A DNA stretch of 64,000 bases from Nocardia ignorata NBRC 108230 (GCF_001612905.1 NZ_BDBI01000045.1:1-64000); one strand, 5' to 3'; shown: positions 43,779 to 53,530, counted from the first letter of the stretch. Program-made: numbers and translations. Notes: generated by a model not told the origin, from the letters alone.

Positions 43779-44900
43779 CTAGACGGCGGTGCTGGTGGGC
43801 TGGTCGACCGACTGGTAGTCGCGCACGATCAGTGCGGCCTGTAGGAGCCAGATGAGCTTTGGATCGCGCGCATCGAGTCCCACGAGCTCGTAGATCCGTC
43901 GGAGCCGGTAGTCGACGGTGTTCATGTGGATATGGGTTTCGCGTGCGGTGAGTCGGCGGTTGAGGCCGTTGTTGATATGGACGCGCAGCGTGGCGATCAA
44001 GTCTGGGAACTCAGCCACCGGGTCGAGGAACACTTCGAGGCGATCCCGTCCCGGCCCTGGCCGGGTCAGCTGGTACTCGATAGCGAGGTCTTCGATCTCG
44101 TACATGCCCGGTGGGTGATGCAGGCGTATCGCCACATCCAGCAGTTCGTGTGCCTCTTCTGCGGTGCAGGGAATCCGGTCTCGGTCGACGGTCACCCCCA
44201 CCACGGTGAGTGAGGTCCGTTTGACCATCTGGCGGATCTTGTCGGTGGCGAAGGATTCCGGCACCAGAATCGTCGCGCCGAACGGGGACTCCAGTCCCGG
44301 CACGGGTTGGCCGAATCGGACCGAGAGCATCTCCCGGAACTCGCGTGGTGATACCGTCTCGCGCCCGGACCGATCGGCGGCCACCGCGAGCACGGTGTAC
44401 CGATCATCGAGTGGCGCACCGTGCTCACGAGTAGCTCTGGTCGTATAGCGGCCGCTGAGCAGCGTGTGAGCCACGTACCCACCGCGGTCGTCGCTCGGCG
44501 GTGCGACCTCCATATAGATCGTCGACACCGTCGCGGTCACCGAGCTCAACGCGTCCATCAGTCGATGGACTTCGCCGAAAGGCGCACCGCGGGCCTCGAG
44601 ATCGTCGAGGTGTAGTCGAAACCCGGCGTGCACATGCTGCTGCACTGTTTCGATCGGTACACCGATGCTGGCCCAGCGTGCGGCGGCCGGACGGATACGC
44701 GGGATCCGGCCGCCGGGGCGTGTGCGCTCTGTGTCGGAGACCAGTGCCAGGCAGTCGACGACGATGGCGCTGATCTCCTCGCGCAACACGTTTCCTCGTC
44801 GGCTACGACGGGGGATGGTTTCGAGGATCTTGTGTGCGATCCGGTCGGTCGCCGGCGCGAGCTGCGCCGGCGAGTAGACCTCGATATGGGCGGCGGTCAT
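43779..44900 (-). CDS. PucR-family transcriptional regulator
   Basis: A 373-aa PucR/CdaR-type regulator. Typical elements: IEYQLTRPGPGRDRLEVFLD in the linker, and the C-terminal HTH (ETHIHMNTVDYRLRRIYELV). It probably controls the adjacent lipases. ATG 44900 is chosen; starting at 44927 would overlap the upstream lipase gene by 20 bp. It follows that lipase gene on the same strand, so the two are likely co-transcribed. A paralogue is at 46370. Confidence 0.85.
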   Translation of the reverse strand: MTAAHIEVYSPAQLAPATDRIAHKILETIPRRSRRGNVLREEISAIVVDCLALVSDTERTRPGGRIPRIRPAAARWASIGVPIETVQQHVHAGFRLHLDDLEARGAPFGEVHRLMDALSSVTATVSTIYMEVAPPSDDRGGYVAHTLLSGRYTTRATREHGAPLDDRYTVLAVAADRSGRETVSPREFREMLSVRFGQPVPGLESPFGATILVPESFATDKIRQMVKRTSLTVVGVTVDRDRIPCTAEEAHELLDVAIRLHHPPGMYEIEDLAIEYQLTRPGPGRDRLEVFLDPVAEFPDLIATLRVHINNGLNRRLTARETHIHMNTVDYRLRRIYELVGLDARDPKLIWLLQAALIVRDYQSVDQPTSTAV

Positions 44901-44907
44901 CGCGGAC

Positions 44908-46125
44908 TCACAGCTTGCCGCTGCCACCGATCAACCACGGGTTGAACGAGCAGTTCAGGGCCGGGTGGTTGACGGGGTCGAGGGCGTTGAGAGCGATAGA
45001 GGCCGAGCGCGGTGAATACATCAGGGTCAGGTGATCGGACAGGTCCTGTTCGCACCCTTCCTGCAGGGTGATGTTGCGGACCGTCGCGCCCTCACCTGCT
45101 TTGAGGAACGCAAGGTCATAGGGGTTGGTGACCTCGTCCCAGCGTGATGCCACCGCGGTGTAGTCGACACCGGGAACGGTGTCGCCCTTCGCGTTGAGCG
45201 TGGCGTAGAACGGAGACCCGACCGTCTGCTGAATATTCGCAATCCCGATGATCGGTTCGCCGAACCCGAGAACATCGATGCCGAGGTTATTGATCGCCCG
45301 ACCGAGCGTCGCGATGCCCATCAGGGTGGTGCCGTGGTGGGTGGCACCGTAGGTGACCAGCTTGTCGACCTTGTCCGCGCCACCTTCGAACTTCAGGTAA
45401 TGGTTCGCGGCGGTGCCGCCTTGGGAGTGGCCCACGATGTCGACCTTGTCCGCACCGGTTGTCGTGCGTACCCGGTCGATGAAGTCAGCGATCTGGCCAG
45501 AGGACTCCTCGATGGGTCCGACGCCGTAGCGGCCGGGCAGGATGGCGCCGACGCCGCCGCCCTCGATGAGACCGGAGCGTCCGAAGTTCAGGGCGAAGAC
45601 ACAGAACCCGGCTCGTGCGAGTTGCGGTGAGAGGTAGCTGAAGGTGTCGAAGGCGTTGAGCCAGGTGCCGTGCAACAGCACCACCGGGCGGGGATGGGCA
45701 TCGCTGGGCTTGCAATCCCAGTTGTTCGCGCCCGCGGGGGCGACATCGGGGCTGACCAGCCCGTAAGCGAAGGCGGCCAGCGGGGCGCTCAGTTCCGGGC
45801 CCTGGCCGGTAGGCGCTGCGGCCGTGCTGTGTCCATACCCGGAACTGCTGCCCGAGGCGCTCCCGGACGCGCTGCCTGATCCACTGCCCGAACTGCCGGA
45901 ACCGCTGCCCGAACTACCGCCCGAGTCGACGATCGCCTGAGGTTGTCTGCCGTCCGGCGAAGGCTTGAGCCCCTCGCTGATCGCGTCGGCCAGAGACTGC
46001 AAGTCCGAGGTAGGCGCGGTCTCCGCGGCGGCGGGTGTGGCTGCGAGTCCGTGCCCAACGGCGACTCCCACGATGAGCGCGGCGGCCACAACGGACCGAC
46101 GCATGTGCTGCTTCATTGCAAGCAT
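44908..46125 (-). CDS. Secreted triacylglycerol lipase (class 2 type) with Ser/Gly linker
   Basis: A 405-aa exported lipase. Signal peptide AAALIVGVAVGHGLAATPAA. A mature region with a Ser/Gly-rich linker (about 70-95) precedes the alpha/beta hydrolase domain, with HGTWLNAFDTF, nucleophile GHSQGG and LSDHLTLMY supplying the His. AGGA precedes ATG 46125; two later Met codons are possible starts. A strong candidate for scavenging triacylglycerols outside the cell, coupled to the PucR regulator downstream. Confidence 0.88.
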   Translation of the reverse strand: MLAMKQHMRRSVVAAALIVGVAVGHGLAATPAAAETAPTSDLQSLADAISEGLKPSPDGRQPQAIVDSGGSSGSGSGSSGSGSGSASGSASGSSSGYGHSTAAAPTGQGPELSAPLAAFAYGLVSPDVAPAGANNWDCKPSDAHPRPVVLLHGTWLNAFDTFSYLSPQLARAGFCVFALNFGRSGLIEGGGVGAILPGRYGVGPIEESSGQIADFIDRVRTTTGADKVDIVGHSQGGTAANHYLKFEGGADKVDKLVTYGATHHGTTLMGIATLGRAINNLGIDVLGFGEPIIGIANIQQTVGSPFYATLNAKGDTVPGVDYTAVASRWDEVTNPYDLAFLKAGEGATVRNITLQEGCEQDLSDHLTLMYSPRSASIALNALDPVNHPALNCSFNPWLIGGSGKL

Positions 46126-46369
46126 TTCCAACAATTCCTATCTGATCGACCACACACAACCGATCCAAGTGACTCGGACCACAATCAAGCGACACTGTGA
46201 TGGACATCGCTTCGTGGTGGCGGCAAGGAAAAGTCTGTACCGATCGGTATGGGCCGTCACTGCACTGAGGTCCAGAGTCGAGAGACTTGACCTTGTAGTC
46301 GACGCCAAAGTCTGAGTAGCCAGCGGTGCTCTGTTGTCCGATTGGCTGCCCTGGGGTCACAATCAACCC

Positions 46370-47614
46370 ATGTCAGCCGCTATACCGTCGACCACCGCAG
46401 ATCCGCCCCTCGCAGCACGCATACTGACCAATTGGCCGAAGCTCGCTGAGGGGATGCTGGCTTTGGGTCTGGGTGCCACGACACCGGCAGCGGGCCTTCC
46501 GGACGACCACTTTTCCGGCGAAGTACTGCCCGCCATCTACGCCTGCGGGCGAGCGATGTTGTTCGCTCTCGGTGAGGACCGCGACCTCACCCGAGCCGAG
46601 GTCGAAACCTTCGTAGCCCCGGTCGCGGAGCGTCACGCGGAGGACCGCTTCCCGCTGTCGATCCTCATCGAAGCCATCCACGGATCTGCCCAGGCGGTGT
46701 TGGCCGCGGCCGCCGCGCTCGCACAACCAACAGAGATCAACGAACTGGTCGCGATCTCCTCACGCGCCCTTGTCCTGCTGATGCACATCAATGTCGTCGT
46801 GACAGAGTCCTACAACGATGTCGAGCACTCGATCTACAACGCCGAAAGAGCCGCTCGCCGAGAGCTGTGCCTGGCGCTGCTTCGTGGTCAGCCCACCGAT
46901 GAACTGGCCGCTCGCGCCGCGACACCGGTGACCGACCAGTACACCGTCCTCGCGATCCAGACCGTGTCAGATGACCAACCCGGCCCGACAGCGGATCTGC
47001 TGGCGCGGCGACGGATGAGGATCCTGCATCGGGCGCTGGAAACGCTCACCAACGGAACCGGGCTGGTTACTTTCGACGGCGCCAACGGGATCGCGCTGCT
47101 GCCAGAGGACTCCGACCCGAACAGCACCGCGGCACTGCACGCTGCGATGGCGGCAGATCTCGCCGAGCAGTTCGGCAAGCCGGTCTTCCTCGCCAACCGG
47201 GTCACCGTCGCGCGTGCAGAACTGCCCGGCGCGGCGGAGGAAGTCGCTGAGCTCGCGACCCTGGCCCGGCTTCTCGGACGACCCACCGGCCTGTACCGGA
47301 TCCAAGATCTACTCCTGGAATACCAACTCACCCGACCGGGCCCATCACGCGATCAACTCGCCGGTCTCATCGCTCCTCTGCTCAGCGCCCCCCACCTGCT
47401 CGAAGCGCTGGAGGCTCACTTGCGTTTCGGGGTCGACCGCAAATCGGCGTCGAAGTACCTGCATGTGCACCCCAACACCTTCACCTACCGGCTGAGCCGC
47501 ATCGGTGAACTCACCGGCATGAGTCCGACAGACCCGAACGAATCACGCATTCTGGCGGCGTCACTGACGATCCACCACATGTACCCGCCGCCGGTTGTTT
47601 CGCCGACCCAGTAA
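46370..47614 (+). CDS. PucR-family transcriptional regulator, paralogue
   Basis: A 414-aa regulator with LLEYQLTRPGPSRDQLAGLI and C-terminal HTH (SKYLHVHPNTFTYRLSRIGE). Clearly related to the protein at 43779 across the linker and HTH, with a longer N-terminal domain (RAYVALWT-type helices absent; EVETFVAPVAERHAEDRFPL). It is divergent from the secreted lipase and may regulate it from the 244-bp shared intergenic region. ATG 46370 is chosen to suit the family; upstream in-frame residues look non-coding. Confidence 0.85.
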   Translation: MSAAIPSTTADPPLAARILTNWPKLAEGMLALGLGATTPAAGLPDDHFSGEVLPAIYACGRAMLFALGEDRDLTRAEVETFVAPVAERHAEDRFPLSILIEAIHGSAQAVLAAAAALAQPTEINELVAISSRALVLLMHINVVVTESYNDVEHSIYNAERAARRELCLALLRGQPTDELAARAATPVTDQYTVLAIQTVSDDQPGPTADLLARRRMRILHRALETLTNGTGLVTFDGANGIALLPEDSDPNSTAALHAAMAADLAEQFGKPVFLANRVTVARAELPGAAEEVAELATLARLLGRPTGLYRIQDLLLEYQLTRPGPSRDQLAGLIAPLLSAPHLLEALEAHLRFGVDRKSASKYLHVHPNTFTYRLSRIGELTGMSPTDPNESRILAASLTIHHMYPPPVVSPTQ

Positions 47615-47659
47615 CGACCGATCGCGGCGTCGCGCTCTCGGTGGCTGCGGTGATCGAGG

Positions 47660-47678
47660 CTCGTCATCAAAGTGTCAG
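47660..47678 (+). repeat. Internal transposon-end-like repeat
   Basis: CTCGTCATCAAAGTGTCAG matches 16 of 19 bases of L1 at the left transposon end and has the same orientation. It lies inside the element, between the second PucR gene and the next cargo gene, and looks like the left end of another, related element. Confidence 0.65.
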
Positions 47679-47848
47679 CAAACCGCTACTGATCAGGCGG
47701 TTCGCGCCGTGAGTGGGTGGCCGCCGCTGTGAAGCGTGCGCAGCGGAAAGCCTTCTTCTGGAAGGGCTTTCTGCCCTATTTGCCTACCGGTAACTGTGAT
47801 GGGGTTGCTCTCGTGAATGCTCCGTCCCCGAAAATGTGAGGTGCGCCG

Positions 47849-48269
47849 ATGACCGTCGTTCCGACAGCTAATTCTGTTTGCCCTGCGAACGAGTCCGCTG
47901 TTGAAGGTCGGAAACCGAGGACTGCGAGCCGATCCTGCGCGCAGCACAGCCGGGGAAATAGAACGGCTGGTCGGAGGACTGATCGTTCGCCAGGACCGGG
48001 GCGGCCTTCGTGTCGCCAGCGTCGAGCTGAATTCGATCGAAGACGTGGTCGTGGTCGTGGTCGAGCACCACGGAAACAGTGAGTTCGTGCAGTCGCGAGT
48101 CGGGCATCGGTTGATCTTGTCGAAGCTGCGAGCCGCCGCGGTCGATGGCGACTCCGGCTCGGCGATGACCATGTATTTCGATGACGTCGTTGCACCGATT
48201 ACGCCCGGTGACCTGGAGCCGGTGGATGGAGTCCACTGGGTGACCCATCCACCGACTCGAGCTGGTTAG
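47849..48269 (+). pseudogene. Hypothetical protein, probably frameshifted
   Basis: ATG 47849 has a good GTGAGG site, but the protein-like sequence is in another frame from about 47901 (GEIERLVGGLIVRQDRGGLR, then VASVELNSIEDVVVVVVEHH, then SAMTMYFDDVVAPITPGDLE). Joined, this gives a soluble protein of about 135 aa with a valine-rich strand. Either a frameshift separates start and body, or translation starts at TTG 47901. Family not recognised. Confidence 0.45.
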
Positions 48270-48493
48270 TTGACTGGATTCATGAAGGCGGCATCAACCC
48301 AGGAATCACAGATCGATGTTCCTGACAGTGAGGTGTTACCGCCCCCGCAGTAGGCGGTGACCAGTCCGATCGGCTCGAACGGTCCCGGTGCCTCATGGTA
48401 GGTCGGGTAGTTGGTCGGGTCGTAGATGGCGTGCGCGATTCGGCGCTGCTGCTCCTCGCATTCCTGACCTCCCCACCCCTTCGCGATCGTTCG
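48266..48493 (-). pseudogene. C-terminal fragment of an exported protein
   Basis: A 75-codon open stretch ending in GLVTAYCGGGNTSLSGTSIC then DSWVDAAFMNPVN has two spaced cysteines, as in secreted actinobacterial proteins, but no start codon; a TAG lies just upstream. It overlaps the stop of the previous gene by 4 bp. It is the 3' remainder of a broken gene. The remaining 65 bp to the next gene hold nothing. Confidence 0.45.
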
Positions 48494-48558
48494 CTACGAC
48501 CGAAGGAAAAATCATTACCGCGGGTTCCTTACGCTGGCAGCGACGTTGACTTCAGGGT

Positions 48559-49176
48559 TCAAATTGCACCGCTCTCCCGTGCGGTCGCGACGGCGGAGGT
48601 TCGGGATTTCACGCCGAGTTTGGCGTAGCTGTGGACGAGGTGGGACTTCACGGTTGTCTCGCTGAGGAACAGTTGTTTGGCGATGTCGCGGTTGGACAGG
48701 CCCGCGGCTACCAGGCGCAGGACCTCTACTTCGCGGGGGCTGAGGGTGGTGTCGGCTCGGCGGACTCTAGTCATCAGGCGGGAGGCGACTGTTGAGGACA
48801 GGACGCTTTCGCCTGCTGCCGCGGCGCGGACTGCCGCGAGAAGTTCGGTGGGTGGGGTGTCCTTGAGGAGATAGCCGACGGCGCCTGCTTCGATGGCCCC
48901 GAGGATGTCGGCATCGGTGTCGTAATTGGTGACGACGAGCACGTTCGGCGGGGTGGGCAGGGCGCGCAGGCCCGCGGTGGCGGAAGCACCGGAGCGGCCG
49001 TCACCGAAGCGCAGGTCCATCAGGACCAGGTCTACGGGGGTGGCGGCGCAAAAAGCCACTGCCGCATCGGCATCCGCGACATCACCGATAACGGCGATGT
49101 CGTCGGCGGCGTCGAGGAGCGCGCGAAGGCCCGCGCGGACGATAGCGTGATCGTCGGCGAGGAGCAGGTGGATCAC
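48559..49176 (-). CDS. NarL/LuxR-family response regulator
   Basis: A 205-aa response regulator. The receiver domain has the acidic pocket (LLADDHAIV), phosphoacceptor Asp in LVLMDLRFGD and the Lys in YLLKDTPP. LuxR-type HTH: LSPREVEVLRLVAAGLSNRD then IAKQLFLSETTVKSHL. It is coupled to its kinase by an ATGA overlap (49173-49176). I infer that it controls the divergent ABC exporter. Confidence 0.93.
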   Translation of the reverse strand: MIHLLLADDHAIVRAGLRALLDAADDIAVIGDVADADAAVAFCAATPVDLVLMDLRFGDGRSGASATAGLRALPTPPNVLVVTNYDTDADILGAIEAGAVGYLLKDTPPTELLAAVRAAAAGESVLSSTVASRLMTRVRRADTTLSPREVEVLRLVAAGLSNRDIAKQLFLSETTVKSHLVHSYAKLGVKSRTSAVATARESGAI

Positions 49177-50552
49177 GATGCCGCTCCGAGCGGGAAGCTC
49201 ACCGTCACGGCGGTGTGGCCGGGTTCGGATTCGACCGTCATCGCACCGCCCTGTTGCTCGACGCGGCTGCGCATGGCGGCGAGGCCGAAAGCGCCGGATC
49301 TGGGGTGGCGCAGCATATCCGGTTCGATGCCGATCCCATCGTCGACGATGTCCAGGTGCGCGTCGGTGTCGTCGTAGGTGAGGGTGACCCGCATGCGCTC
49401 GGCCCGCGCATGCTGCACCACATTGGCCACCGCGCTCTGCGCGATCCGCACCAGCGCCGCCTCGACCGGCATCGGCAGTCGCTCCGGTTCGCCCTCGACG
49501 AGCAGTTGCGTGGTCAGGGTCGGCGACTGCGCGCGAAGGCAGATGCGTTCCAGCGCCTCGGCGAGTGACTGCCCGTCCAGTGCGGCGGGCGACAACTCGT
49601 CTATGAGCCTTCGGGTTTCGGCCAGATCCTCCGCGGCTGTCTCCCGCGCGAGCCGAATACGATCCAGCGCAGGATGATCCGGCGCGGCCTGCTCGGCGGC
49701 GTGCAGGAGCAGCTGGATACTGCTCAGGCCCTGGGCAACGGTGTCGTGGATCTCCTTGGCCAGCCGCTCACGCTCGGCGAGCTTGCCCGCGGTGCGTTCC
49801 CGTTCCGCGAGAATCGCTCTGGTACCGAGCAATTCGTCGATCAGACGCTCCCGTTCGACCGCCTCGCGACGCAGCGCCTGATACCCGAGCCCGATCCCGA
49901 TCGCCACCAGCGCGCCGAGCACCGGCCCGACCACCGCACCGGCCGACCATCCACGATGCGCCGCGAAACCCAGCACCCCGACCCCGGTCGCGAGTACCAC
50001 CGCGATCAGATTCCACGGTCGAGGCAGCAGATGCAGGTAGACGAAGAACAACCCGAACGCGAGATAGACGGCATCGGGAGTGAGGGCGAGCAAGGCCAGC
50101 CACAGCACGGTGAGCGCAGCCATCCATATCCACACCGCACCCGACCACCGATGGGCACCGGGCTCGACATGATCGACCGACGCCGCTCCGGTACCGCGAG
50201 CCACCGCACCATCACCCCGCGCAGCCGAAACGCCACCAACCGGCTTCGCCCGCACACCACCGGCAACCGCGCGATCCCCCCGGACTGCGCCGGCACCAAC
50301 GGGTTCCGCACGCTCAGCAGAGCGACGAGGAAGCTCGGCCCCGGCGAAGTAGACGAGCAACCACACCACCGTCAGCGCAACCACCGTGACACCGTGGCCG
50401 CCACCGTCGGGCAGCAACGCACGCACCGCGACCACTGCTGCCAGTGTCGTCACCAGCACATGCAGGCCCAGCCGCAGCGTGGTGACCACCGGGGTCAAAG
50501 GGGACGAGTGCACGTCGACCAGCTTATGTGCGGCAACCGGACGGGCATCCAT
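49173..50552 (-). CDS. NarL-type sensor histidine kinase (HisKA_3)
   Basis: A 459-aa membrane kinase. Five to six membrane helices occupy about residues 20-230 with a charged loop; H-box ERERLAKEIHDTVAQGLSSI with the phosphoacceptor His; the HATPase domain has VANVVQHARA (N box) and DDGIGIEPDM (G1). The frame is open to 50750, but ATG 50552 is used because upstream residues look non-coding; no strong ribosome site confirms it. It senses an envelope signal, perhaps the substrate of the divergent ABC exporter. Confidence 0.88.
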   Translation of the reverse strand: MDARPVAAHKLVDVHSSPLTPVVTTLRLGLHVLVTTLAAVVAVRALLPDGGGHGVTVVALTVVWLLVYFAGAELPRRSAERAEPVGAGAVRGDRAVAGGVRAKPVGGVSAARGDGAVARGTGAASVDHVEPGAHRWSGAVWIWMAALTVLWLALLALTPDAVYLAFGLFFVYLHLLPRPWNLIAVVLATGVGVLGFAAHRGWSAGAVVGPVLGALVAIGIGLGYQALRREAVERERLIDELLGTRAILAERERTAGKLAERERLAKEIHDTVAQGLSSIQLLLHAAEQAAPDHPALDRIRLARETAAEDLAETRRLIDELSPAALDGQSLAEALERICLRAQSPTLTTQLLVEGEPERLPMPVEAALVRIAQSAVANVVQHARAERMRVTLTYDDTDAHLDIVDDGIGIEPDMLRHPRSGAFGLAAMRSRVEQQGGAMTVESEPGHTAVTVSFPLGAAS

Positions 50553-50643
50553 CGAAAGGTGTAAACGCCGACAGACCTTGGATGGACGGCGTTTCGTGCG
50601 CCGGTGCGATGGCGTCGACGGCCGGTGCGGACACAGTGGAGTC

Positions 50644-51693
50644 ATGTTCGTTGCACTCCGAGATCTGCGGGCCGCTCGTGGCCGTTTCCTGCTCATCGCC
50701 ACCGTCGTGTTGCTGGTGGCGGTGCTGGTCAGTTTCCTCAGCGGGCTCACCGCGGGGCTGGCGCATCAGAACATCTCCGCTGTCCAAGGCATCGACGCCG
50801 ACCAGGTGGTTTTCGCCGAGACCGGGACCGATCCGTCCTTCGACTCGTCGGTGCTCACCGACCAGCAGATCGCGCGGTGGCAGTCGGTGGACGGGCTCGA
50901 TGCCACCCCGATCGGCATCTCGCGCACGCGGGCCGAGCACGCGGGCGCCAGCCCGACGCAGGTCGCGTTGTTCGGCGGCAGCCCGTCGGCATTCAGCAAT
51001 CGTCCTGCTACCGAGCCAGGAGCGGTGGTATTGAGTTCGGCGGCGGCTCGTAAACTGTCCGCGGGCGCCGGTGACACGGTGCTGCTGGCGGGGCACGAGT
51101 TCACCGTCGCGGACGTCGCCGGGGACGAGTGGTACAGCCACACGCCGGTGATCTGGACGAGCATGCCGGACTGGCAGGCGGCCAGCCCGCGCGCCGGTGG
51201 CGCGACAGTGCTCGCGGTGACCGGAGGCGTCCCCGGCGGTCTCGATGCCGAAGCGGGGACACACTCGCTGCCCGCGAAGGATGCAGTCGGGGCTATCGGC
51301 TCCTACCAGGCCGAGAACAGCTCGCTCACCCTGATGACATTGCTGTTGTTCGCCATCTCGGCGCTGGTCATCGGTGCCTTCTTCACGGTGTGGACCGTGC
51401 AGCGCCAACCCGATATCGCGACCTTGAAAGCGCTCGGCGCGACCACCGGGTCGCTGGTCCGCGACGCTCTCGCCCAAGCGGCGATCGTCTTGATCGCGGG
51501 TGTCACCCTCGGCCTGTCCATCACGGCCGTCGCCTCACTGTTGCTCGGCGACGCTATGCCTTTCGTGCTCAGCGCCGCGACCACCCTGGTGCCCGCGCTG
51601 GCCCTGATCGTGCTCGGCTTGGCCGGCGCCGCTGTGGCGCTGCGTTTCCTGTTCACCACCGACCCACTGACCGCGCTCGGCGCGACTCGCTGA
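50644..51693 (+). CDS. ABC exporter permease (FtsX/MacB type)
   Basis: A 349-aa permease. One N-terminal helix (LLIATVVLLVAVLVSFLSGL), a large periplasmic-side domain (about 40-225) and three C-terminal helices fit the MacB/FtsX topology (PF02687). ATG 50644 fits, 92 bp from the kinase start. It would extrude a hydrophobic or peptide-like compound with the next gene. The ATPase gene starts 10 bp downstream. The pair lies opposite the two-component system. Confidence 0.9.
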   Translation: MFVALRDLRAARGRFLLIATVVLLVAVLVSFLSGLTAGLAHQNISAVQGIDADQVVFAETGTDPSFDSSVLTDQQIARWQSVDGLDATPIGISRTRAEHAGASPTQVALFGGSPSAFSNRPATEPGAVVLSSAAARKLSAGAGDTVLLAGHEFTVADVAGDEWYSHTPVIWTSMPDWQAASPRAGGATVLAVTGGVPGGLDAEAGTHSLPAKDAVGAIGSYQAENSSLTLMTLLLFAISALVIGAFFTVWTVQRQPDIATLKALGATTGSLVRDALAQAAIVLIAGVTLGLSITAVASLLLGDAMPFVLSAATTLVPALALIVLGLAGAAVALRFLFTTDPLTALGATR

Positions 51694-51703
51694 AGGACTT
51701 CCC

Positions 51704-52417
51704 ATGGCGCTCACCCTCACCGACGTAACCCTCACCTATCCCGACGGCGCGGGCCGTCTCACCGCCCTGGACCGGGTGAACCTGCATGTTCCCGGTGGCA
51801 CGATCGCCGCCGTCACCGGGCCGTCCGGCTCGGGCAAGTCGAGCCTGCTCGCCGTCGCGGCGACCCTGATCCGTCCCGACTCCGGCAAGGTCGAGCTCGA
51901 CAGCGATGCGGGGACCACCGATCTCGCCACGCTGAGCCGACGGGCGGCGGCGACAGCTCGCCGGACCTCGATGGGCATCGTCTGCCAACAGCCCAATCTC
52001 ATCGCCTCGCTCACCGCCATCGAGCAGCTGGAAGTCATTGCCCACCTCGGCGGCCCGAAGCGGGCATCACGCAGCGAATCCAGCGCCCGCGCGAAAGAAC
52101 TCATTGACGCCGTTCGCCTGACCGAACACGCCCACAAACGCCCGGCCCAACTCTCCGGGGGCCAGCGGCAACGCGTCAATATCGCCCGAGCCCTGATGAA
52201 CGACCCCGCCCTGCTCGTCGTCGACGAACCGACCAGTGCGCTGGACTCCGAGCGCGGCGCCGCCATCATCGACCTCATCACCACGATCGCCCGCACCCAC
52301 CACGCGGCGACCATCCTGGTCACCCACGACTCCACCCACCTGCACCGCATGGACGCCGTCTACCGAATGACCGACGGCACACTGACCACATTCGAGGTGC
52401 CGAGCACGGTCAGCTGA
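51704..52417 (+). CDS. ABC exporter ATPase (LolD/MacB type)
   Basis: A 237-aa ATP-binding subunit: Walker A GPSGSGKSS, Q-loop CQQPNLIASL, signature LSGGQRQRVNIARAL, Walker B LLVVDEPTSALD and H-loop VTHDSTHL. It powers the FtsX-type permease. Operon with the preceding gene. The partner two-component system is divergent. Confidence 0.95.
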   Translation: MALTLTDVTLTYPDGAGRLTALDRVNLHVPGGTIAAVTGPSGSGKSSLLAVAATLIRPDSGKVELDSDAGTTDLATLSRRAAATARRTSMGIVCQQPNLIASLTAIEQLEVIAHLGGPKRASRSESSARAKELIDAVRLTEHAHKRPAQLSGGQRQRVNIARALMNDPALLVVDEPTSALDSERGAAIIDLITTIARTHHAATILVTHDSTHLHRMDAVYRMTDGTLTTFEVPSTVS

Positions 52418-52879
52418 CGGTCCCGGTGCGCATGTTTCTGATCGTCGGTTGCCAGCAGTCCGCGGGTTCGCGGGTTTCGAATATCGGATGATTCGGCATC
52501 GCTGCGAATGTCGGGTCGCTCCTGTTCGCGGCCCGGGAGAAGCCAGCCGCTCTTCAATCGGTACCGGGCCGCGACCGGAATAAATGCCCGGTTCACGCCG
52601 GTGTCTGATGGACCGGTCGGTGAGGCGGGCGGGACCGCTTTCGATTTTCCAGGAAGCTCATAGCCTGCTTTGCGCCCCATCGACCTCGCATCCGCGGCCA
52701 ACATTTCAGTGTCAGCCGCCAGCCTCGTCACCAGGGTGCCGGAAGTGTTGCAGCACAGTCGAGCCGAAGGGAGCCGCCCCTGAATTCGTTCGAACAAGTG
52801 CGGCTCATTGCGCGTTACTTGAACGCCGCAGCTTCGCCCAAGCTTGAAGCGCAACCGATGAGAATCGCGGAAACGAACG
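52418..52879. other. Gap with no recognised gene
   Basis: 462 bp. A minus-strand frame covering it has no family features, an unusual composition and overlaps the ABC gene by 58 bp, so I do not call it. No hairpin or repeat stands out. Confidence 0.4.
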
Positions 52880-52984
52880 CTACGCCCCCTCGTGCCCGAC
52901 ACGGTCCGAGGTGACCAACCCGACGACCGCGGCCATGGACATTCCTCCACCACACACGTTCAAGACGACGAACAACAAACTCAT
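52880..52984 (-). CDS. Small hydrophobic peptide (34 aa)
   Basis: A 34-residue ORF, MSLLFVVLNVCGGGMSMAAV in its first part, hydrophobic and perhaps membrane-associated, preceded by a strong GGGAGGGGG ribosome site at a good distance. Too short to assign and stands alone; it may be a leader or micro-protein. Confidence 0.4.
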   Translation of the reverse strand: MSLLFVVLNVCGGGMSMAAVVGLVTSDRVGHEGA

Positions 52985-53212
52985 GACAGCCCCCTCCCCA
53001 AAGGTGTTGCGCGATCTGCTGCCCGTTCATCCTGGTCTCTCCGGGATGCGGATGGGTCAATGGCTCACAGTTGCGCAACATTTCGCAACATTATTCTGTC
53101 GCGGTCGCCCCCACTCCTAGCGTTATGGCCACGCCGCACGACGCCGATCCGACGAGCAGTCACCGGCGCCGTGGGCGCTCACTTCACCGCCCTCGAGGAG
53201 ACCGCACAGCCG

Positions 53213-53431
53213 ATGAACGACACAACCCGCCGCGTACCCGCCGAGTTGACCGAGCGGGCCAAGCGCCGTTCGATGGCGATCAGGTGGTCCGACGAACCGC
53301 CCACCGGGTGGGAGCTTTACAACCCGTTCCGGGTTGTGTGCTTCGGCACTTTGGGCAATGTGGCCGATTGGCTGACCGTGGCCGAGAGCCCCACCGATGA
53401 TGACTGTCGGCTACGTCGGGCGATCCAATAA
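53213..53431 (+). CDS. Hypothetical small protein (72 aa)
   Basis: A 72-aa protein: basic N-terminus (TTRRVPAELTERAKRRSMAI), aromatic centre (GWELYNPFRVVCFGTLGNVA). No domain recognised. GAGGAG lies about 13 nt upstream. Convergent with the NsrR-Hmp fusion gene. Confidence 0.45.
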   Translation: MNDTTRRVPAELTERAKRRSMAIRWSDEPPTGWELYNPFRVVCFGTLGNVADWLTVAESPTDDDCRLRRAIQ

Positions 53432-53530
53432 AGCATCGTCTCCGGACACGGGTTCCGGCGGATTCTGTCCGAAGGTCCGAGGCCGGGCTACCCGCTCTGC
53501 CGCCCCTTGGCGGTCGTGCGGATGGGCGGC

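Noticed and set aside
47693..48172. Minus-strand frame with Ser/Arg-rich protein
   Set aside because: Composition like a shadow. The plus-strand frame over the same bases looks protein-like.
52360..52953. Minus-strand frame of 197 codons after the ABC genes
   Set aside because: No domain, no good start site, and it overlaps the ABC ATPase gene. I list the region as a gap.
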